This document shows, in pieces, positions 12,824 through 16,475 of a stretch of DNA of 16,475 nucleotides. Under the pieces are notes generated by a model, which saw only the letters and a list, made by a program, of their open reading frames with translations, did no database searches and was not told the DNA's origin. The translations under genes and the position numbers were made by a program. The stretch comes from WSXY01 sp038325105 (GTDB lineage: Bacteria > Actinomycetota > Coriobacteriia > Anaerosomatales > Anaerosomataceae), in contig JBBQIR010000055.1 in the NCBI GenBank assembly GCA_038325105.1, forward strand, positions 1-16,475, in the 5' to 3' direction. Numbering within the stretch: position 1 is the stretch's first letter; each line of letters starts with the position of its first letter.

Positions 12824-13471
12824 TCAAGAACCGTCAGGGACGTCTTCATCTGCACGCATCGCGGCGAGAGCTTCCCGAGCGGCGCCGAACGCCTCACCGG
12901 GCGCGTACCCCTTGCGTACGAGACGCGCGGCCAGCAAATCAACGCGGTCACCATCGCGCGCGAGGCGGCGGGCGGCCTCGAGAACACGGGCTGGTGCATC
13001 ATCGAGGTTGAGGTATTCGTTGAGTGCGGCTGCTGCAACCTCGGGTGCGATTCCCTTCTGTTCGAGCTCGCGCACGATCCGGTGCCGACCAAGTCGCTTG
13101 CCCACGGCCATGGAGCGGACGAACATCTCGGTGAAGCGGGCATCATCGACGATGCCGGCGCTCTCAAGTGAGGCGACCACGTCATCGACGATGCCCGCAG
13201 GATATCCGTCGTCCACTACCTTGGAGCGCAGCTCGGCCACACTGCGCTCCCGGTAGCCAAGTGTCGCGAGTGCGCGTTCGCGTGCCGCAACGCGCTCAGC
13301 GGCATCGATCGAGCGCGCGAGGTCGTCGGTGTCGACGATGTCACCCTCGACGATACCAAGCTCGCGAATCACCGGCGCTGCTGTCGTATGCCAGATCTCT
13401 TCATCCATGAAGATGACCCGCACCCGACTTCCGATTCTCGGAGTCTCGATCCTGGTGATCGTTGCGATCAC
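12824..13471 (-). CDS. recX: Regulatory protein RecX
   Basis: A 215-residue RecX, a modulator that binds inside the groove of RecA filaments and limits their growth and co-protease activity. After an extra N-terminal segment (about 1-60, IETPRIGSRVRVIFMDEEIW, as in Firmicute-type RecX), it has the three-helix repeats: ALATLGYRERSVAELRSKV (about 68-86), ESAGIVDDARFTEMFVRSM (102-120) and GRHRIVRELEQKGIAPEV (127-144). The start is GTG, 7 nt after the recA stop, with GGGGAG overlapping the end of recA. It is co-transcribed with recA under the SOS promoter. A hairpin at the recA stop may reduce its expression relative to recA. Confidence 0.95.
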   Translation of the reverse strand: MIATITRIETPRIGSRVRVIFMDEEIWHTTAAPVIRELGIVEGDIVDTDDLARSIDAAERVAARERALATLGYRERSVAELRSKVVDDGYPAGIVDDVVASLESAGIVDDARFTEMFVRSMAVGKRLGRHRIVRELEQKGIAPEVAAAALNEYLNLDDAPARVLEAARRLARDGDRVDLLAARLVRKGYAPGEAFGAAREALAAMRADEDVPDGS

Positions 13472-13472
13472 G

Positions 13473-13490
13473 GCCGGGTCACTCCCCGGC
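13473..13490 (-). other. Hairpin spanning the recA stop codon
   Basis: GCCGGG and CCCGGC form a 6-bp stem with a 6-nt loop that contains the recA TGA. It covers the GGGGAG that would serve recX, so it could couple recX translation to ribosomes finishing recA. No T-run follows, so it is not a standard terminator. Confidence 0.35.
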
Positions 13491-14510
13491 GGCTGCAGCG
13501 GCTGCGAGTTTGACCGGGTCCGGGAGATTCAACTTCTCCCGAATCTGACTCTCGATGGTATCCCTGATTTCGGTGTGCTCGGCGAGGAATTCTTTTGCGG
13601 ACTCGCGGCCCTGGCCCAGGCGCTCTTCGCCGTAGTTGTACCAGGCACCCGATTTCGCGACGATGCCTTCTTCCACACCGAGATCGAGGAGACTTCCCTC
13701 TTTCGAGATCCCCTGGCCGTACATGATGTCGAACTCAGCCTGGCGGAACGGCGGTGCTACCTTGTTCTTGACGACCTTCGCACGAACGCGGTTGCCGACG
13801 ATCTCGGTTCCTTGCTTGATCGAGTCGATCCGTCGGATGTCGATGCGGATCGATGCGTAGAACTTGAGCGCGCGACCGCCCGAGGTTGTCTCGGGACTGC
13901 CGAACATGACGCCGATCTTCTCTCGGAGTTGGTTGATGAAGATGCAGGTTGTGTTCGACTTGCTGAGCGAGCCGGCGAGCTTGCGCATGGCCTGGCTCAT
14001 GAGCCGGGCCTGGAGGCCCATGCTGGAGTCGCCCATCTCACCCTCAAGTTCAGCGCGAGGGACGAGCGCGGCGACCGAGTCGACAACCACGACGTCGACG
14101 GCACCGGAGCGAATGAGCATGTCCGTGATCTCGAGCGCCTGTTCGCCCGTGTCCGGCTGCGAGATGAGAATCTCATCGATGTCGACTCCGAGCCGTGCAG
14201 CGTACGTGGGATCGAGTGCATGCTCGGCGTCGATGAAGGCAGCAACGCCGCCCAGTCTCTGTGCCTCAGCGATGATCTGGAGCGCGAGGGTGGTCTTACC
14301 GGATGATTCCGGACCGTAGATCTCAACGACCCGGCCGCGCGGAACGCCACCGATACCCAGGGCCGCGTCGAGCGCGAGTGACCCTGTCGGGATGCTCGTT
14401 ATGCCGAGTGCTGCGCTGTGGTCTCCGAGTCGCATGAGCGAGCCCTTGCCAAACTTGCGGTCGATCTGTTCGCGCGTCAGATCGAGTACCTTCGATTTGT
14501 CAGCATCCAT
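13479..14510 (-). CDS. recA: RecA recombinase / SOS co-protease
   Basis: A 343-residue RecA of normal length. It has the N-terminal oligomerisation helix, Walker A GPESSGKT (66-73), Walker B VVVVDSVAALVPRAE, the conserved MGLQARLMSQAMRKL, the NQLREKIGVMFGSPETT stretch bearing loop L2 with GGRALKFYAS after it, and a C-terminal domain ending in a short KLAAAAAAGE tail. The strongly acidic tail of E. coli RecA is absent. It assembles on single-stranded DNA with ATP, promotes strand exchange and triggers LexA cleavage. It starts at ATG with GAGAAGGAG upstream. It has its own promoter with a perfect LexA box, so it closes the regulatory loop with lexA 13 kb away. Confidence 0.99.
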   Translation of the reverse strand: MDADKSKVLDLTREQIDRKFGKGSLMRLGDHSAALGITSIPTGSLALDAALGIGGVPRGRVVEIYGPESSGKTTLALQIIAEAQRLGGVAAFIDAEHALDPTYAARLGVDIDEILISQPDTGEQALEITDMLIRSGAVDVVVVDSVAALVPRAELEGEMGDSSMGLQARLMSQAMRKLAGSLSKSNTTCIFINQLREKIGVMFGSPETTSGGRALKFYASIRIDIRRIDSIKQGTEIVGNRVRAKVVKNKVAPPFRQAEFDIMYGQGISKEGSLLDLGVEEGIVAKSGAWYNYGEERLGQGRESAKEFLAEHTEIRDTIESQIREKLNLPDPVKLAAAAAAGE

Positions 14511-14560
14511 GCCTGTGTTCTCCTTCTCGCCGTGCGGGCGACCCCTGAAAGGCTGTCATA

Positions 14561-14589
14561 AACGTATACGAACACACGTTCGGTGTCAA
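14561..14589 (-). promoter_or_regulatory. SOS-controlled promoter of recA
   Basis: On the minus strand a consensus -35 TTGACA (14589-14584) overlaps the thpR stop codon. A -10 follows as TACGTT at 17 bp (14566-14561) or TATACG at 15 bp (14568-14563). The LexA box fills the spacer, the same layout as at the LysM promoter. The leader is about 45 nt. Confidence 0.65.
14569..14582. promoter_or_regulatory. LexA (SOS) box of recA
   Basis: CGAACACACGTTCG is a perfect CGAAC-N4-GTTCG operator located 58 bp upstream of the recA ATG, between the -35 and -10 elements. Confidence 0.92.
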
Positions 14590-15179
14590 ATACCCTGCAG
14601 CGGTACGAATGAGAGTTCCTCGTAGACCGGACCCTGCGGGGTAAGTGTGCTCGAGAAGAGCGTAACCCCCCGCACTGACATGCGTGTTTCGCGCTCCTCG
14701 GCGCCGAAGAGAAGCCGGTTCGCGGCGTCGAGAACCTCGAAGGGCATGACACGCGGTTTGCGAGCTCTAACCAGCGTGATGTGTGCCTTGAACGGCTTGT
14801 CGGAACGCTCATAGCCGACGGCGCTCAGTCGGCGCTCGAGTTCGGCCGCCAGGTCCTCAGTCTCCTCGGTGCCCTCGGTGGCAGTGCCCCAGAGCATCGA
14901 GGTGGTGCGCAACCGCGGAATCGCTTCGACGGCCCCGAGCGTGAACTGGTACTCCCGCGTCTGTTCGCATGCGCGGGCCACTGCTCTCTCGAGATCCGGG
15001 AGCGCCGCCGGGTCCACGGTGCCGAGGAACTTCAGGGTCACGTGGAGGTTCTCCTCGGCGACCCACTTCTCGGCGCGCCACGGAATGGATTCGGTCCTGA
15101 TCGTATCGCAGCACTGCGCGAGCGTCGTCCGGATGTGCGGCGCGAGTTCGATGCCGAGGAATGCTCGCACCGTGCTCAC
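14586..15179 (-). CDS. thpR: RNA 2',3'-cyclic phosphodiesterase (2'-5' RNA ligase family)
   Basis: A 197-residue protein of the 2H phosphoesterase family with both catalytic HxT motifs: HVTLKFLG (His46) and HITLVRAR (His133). The N-terminus VRAFLGIEL is typical of ThpR. Family members hydrolyse 2',3'-cyclic phosphates on RNA or form 2'-5' linkages; the physiological substrate is usually unknown. The GTG at 15179 overlaps the cinA stop by 4 bases (GTGA). A second GTG at 15170 (giving VRAFLGIEL) lies at a better distance from GAGGGG and may be the real start. It sits between cinA and recA, where some actinobacteria and other lineages also carry it. Confidence 0.93.
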   Translation of the reverse strand: MSTVRAFLGIELAPHIRTTLAQCCDTIRTESIPWRAEKWVAEENLHVTLKFLGTVDPAALPDLERAVARACEQTREYQFTLGAVEAIPRLRTTSMLWGTATEGTEETEDLAAELERRLSAVGYERSDKPFKAHITLVRARKPRVMPFEVLDAANRLLFGAEERETRMSVRGVTLFSSTLTPQGPVYEELSFVPLQGI

Positions 15180-16399
15180 AGCCCCTCAAGCGCGCGTCGG
15201 AGGATGTCGAGGGCCGTCATGGTGGCACGGATTCTGACGCCCGTGCGGTCCCCGATGAAGGTGCGGCTCGACGCGCTCGTACCCGCAGGCGTGGCGAGTC
15301 CGAACCACACGAGTCCGACGGGCTTGTCGGGTGAGCCGCCTCCGGGGCCGGCGATACCTGTGGTTGCGATCGCGTATGTGGCGCCGGCGATTCCCGCAGC
15401 GCCTTCGGCCATCGCCGAGGCGGTCTCGCCGCTCACCGAGCCGAACTGCGCGAGCAGCGGGGCGGGTACGTCGAGCGCGGCCATCTTGAGGTCGTTCGAG
15501 TAGGCGATGATGCCGCCTGCGAAAACGTCGGACGCCCCGGGGATGTCGGTGATCGCCGCACCGATGAGACCTCCCGTGCATGACTCGGCGCACGCGACCT
15601 TCGCGCCTGCTGTGCGTGCGAGCCGCACGACGACCTCTGCGAGCGAGGCACCGTCGTTCGAGTAGCAGACGTTGCCGAGCGACTTCTCGATCGCGCACCC
15701 CGCTGCCGAGAGCGCGCCCTCGCCTGCCCCCTCGTCGAACAAGACGACTTCGACATCCATCGGCGCTGCAAGAACGGTCAGCCCGATGCCTTCTCGCCCG
15801 ACGAGCACCCTCTGGGCGGCAAGCTGCACGTCGGACTCGGTCGTTCCTGTGCACCGGAGACGGACCGGAGGCACCCCGGGTCGGTGTTCGCCGAGGAACC
15901 CCGCGAGCATCGGACGCATCTCGCGAGGTGGTCCCGGGAGGAGGAGCAGCCAGCCACCGGGGGTCGCGGCGACCTGTCCGGGCGCCGTGCCGGTTGTTGC
16001 GGGAATGACGGTTGCACCTTCGAGAACGTCGGCCTGCAGGAGGACCTGTCCGGCCGCATCCGGGTCGCGATGCCGACCGATGACCGCCGAGAGGCCCTCG
16101 GCGATGCCGGAATCCCGCACGAGTGGCCGTTTAAGAGCCTGAGAGGCCGCCTCGCGGGTGATATCGTCGTGGGTCGGTCCAAGTCCGCCTGTCACGACAA
16201 CCAGCTCACAGGCGGCGCAGAGGCGTGCGAGATGTGCCGCGCAGCCCGCGGCGTCATCGCCAAGCGACAGTATCTCGGTGACGACGTAGCCCGACGTGTG
16301 GAGTGCGGACGCGATCTCGGCGCCGTTGGTATCGAGACGCTGGCCGGTGACGAGTTCCGTGCCGATCGTGAGAATCGCGGCGCTCGGTTTACCCGGCAT
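15176..16399 (-). CDS. cinA: CinA: nicotinamide-nucleotide amidohydrolase / CinA family protein
   Basis: A 407-residue two-domain CinA. The N-terminal COG1058 MoCF-like domain (about 5-175) has ILTIGTELVTGQRLDTNG (10-26), VVTGGLGPTHDDIT (68-81) and LLLLPGPPREMRPML (151-165). The C-terminal PncC domain (about 250-405) has CAESCTGGLIGAAIT (270-284), GGIIAYSNDLK (295-305) and TTGIAGPGGGSPDKPVGLVW (346-365). PncC deamidates nicotinamide mononucleotide in NAD salvage, and the N-terminal domain of some members is an ADP-ribose pyrophosphatase. The ATG has GGGAG 8 nt upstream and overlaps the end of the preceding gene. cinA upstream of recA is a widespread linkage, first noted for competence and DNA damage in Streptococcus. 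Confidence 0.96.
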   Translation of the reverse strand: MPGKPSAAILTIGTELVTGQRLDTNGAEIASALHTSGYVVTEILSLGDDAAGCAAHLARLCAACELVVVTGGLGPTHDDITREAASQALKRPLVRDSGIAEGLSAVIGRHRDPDAAGQVLLQADVLEGATVIPATTGTAPGQVAATPGGWLLLLPGPPREMRPMLAGFLGEHRPGVPPVRLRCTGTTESDVQLAAQRVLVGREGIGLTVLAAPMDVEVVLFDEGAGEGALSAAGCAIEKSLGNVCYSNDGASLAEVVVRLARTAGAKVACAESCTGGLIGAAITDIPGASDVFAGGIIAYSNDLKMAALDVPAPLLAQFGSVSGETASAMAEGAAGIAGATYAIATTGIAGPGGGSPDKPVGLVWFGLATPAGTSASSRTFIGDRTGVRIRATMTALDILRRALEGL

Positions 16400-16475
16400 C
16401 GTCGCGTCTCCCGGACGACCACGGTCCAGTGATGATGTCCCGCGCGTGGTAGAAGTAGTCGATCATCGACAGGAT
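16389..16475 (-). CDS. pgsA: C-terminal end of a PgsA-like phosphatidylglycerophosphate synthase (partial)
   Basis: The minus strand is open from the window edge to a TAA at 16391-16389, giving 28 codons that begin ILSMIDYFYHARDIITGPW. The SxxDYF stretch resembles the last helix of CDP-diacylglycerol-glycerol-3-phosphate 3-phosphatidyltransferases, whose members often end in SGIDYF plus a short tail. The frame overlaps the cinA start by 11 bases, as in an operon, and pgsA-cinA-recA is a known gene order. The catalytic CDP-alcohol phosphatidyltransferase motif would lie outside the window, so the call rests on the tail and context only. Confidence 0.6.
   Translation of the reverse strand: MLSMIDYFYHARDIITGPWSSGRRDDAG

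Overview
This is a GC-rich chromosomal housekeeping window, best explained as a deep-branching, probably anaerobic actinobacterium of the Coriobacteriia type. The basis is gene order and family content; no rRNA or other direct marker is present. From right to left it reads pgsA(end)-cinA-thpR-recA-recX-rny-(GHKL ATPase)-spoVS-(PHP phosphoesterase)-miaB-(LigB/MEMO-AMMECR1 fusion)-miaA-dapF-dapL-hflX, all on the minus strand, converging on lexA (+), which is divergent from a small LysM membrane protein. The recA-recX-miaB-miaA-dapF-hflX-lexA-LysM order matches what I recall from Mycobacterium and Streptomyces. The pgsA-cinA-recA-rny-X-spoVS-Y-miaB segment matches Bacillus. RNase Y, SpoVS and LL-diaminopimelate aminotransferase argue against a classical actinomycete.

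Left end (1-1310): a SOS regulatory hub. Two NrdR-type boxes 32 bp apart lie at the window edge, pointing to nrdR or a ribonucleotide reductase gene just outside. Next comes a LysM/transmembrane protein of the YneA/ChiZ division-inhibitor type, then a divergent control region with three LexA boxes spaced 28 and 30 bp, then lexA.

Middle (1307-9353): closely packed minus-strand genes for ribosome rescue or splitting (HflX), lysine/peptidoglycan precursor synthesis (DapL, DapF), tRNA A37 modification (MiaA, MiaB), a fused LigB/MEMO-like plus AMMECR1 protein, and a PHP phosphoesterase.

Right (9367-16475): SpoVS, an unrecognised soluble GHKL ATPase without a histidine-kinase dimerisation domain, RNase Y behind a long structured leader, then RecX/RecA with a SOS box inside the recA promoter, the 2'-5' RNA ligase-like phosphoesterase ThpR, CinA, and the last 28 codons of a PgsA-like gene.

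I see no mobile element, CRISPR array, tRNA or rRNA. The two least explained elements are the GHKL ATPase between rny and spoVS and the roughly 285-nt leader of rny. The best supported regulatory result is the LexA circuit, with four boxes covering lexA, the LysM gene and recA.
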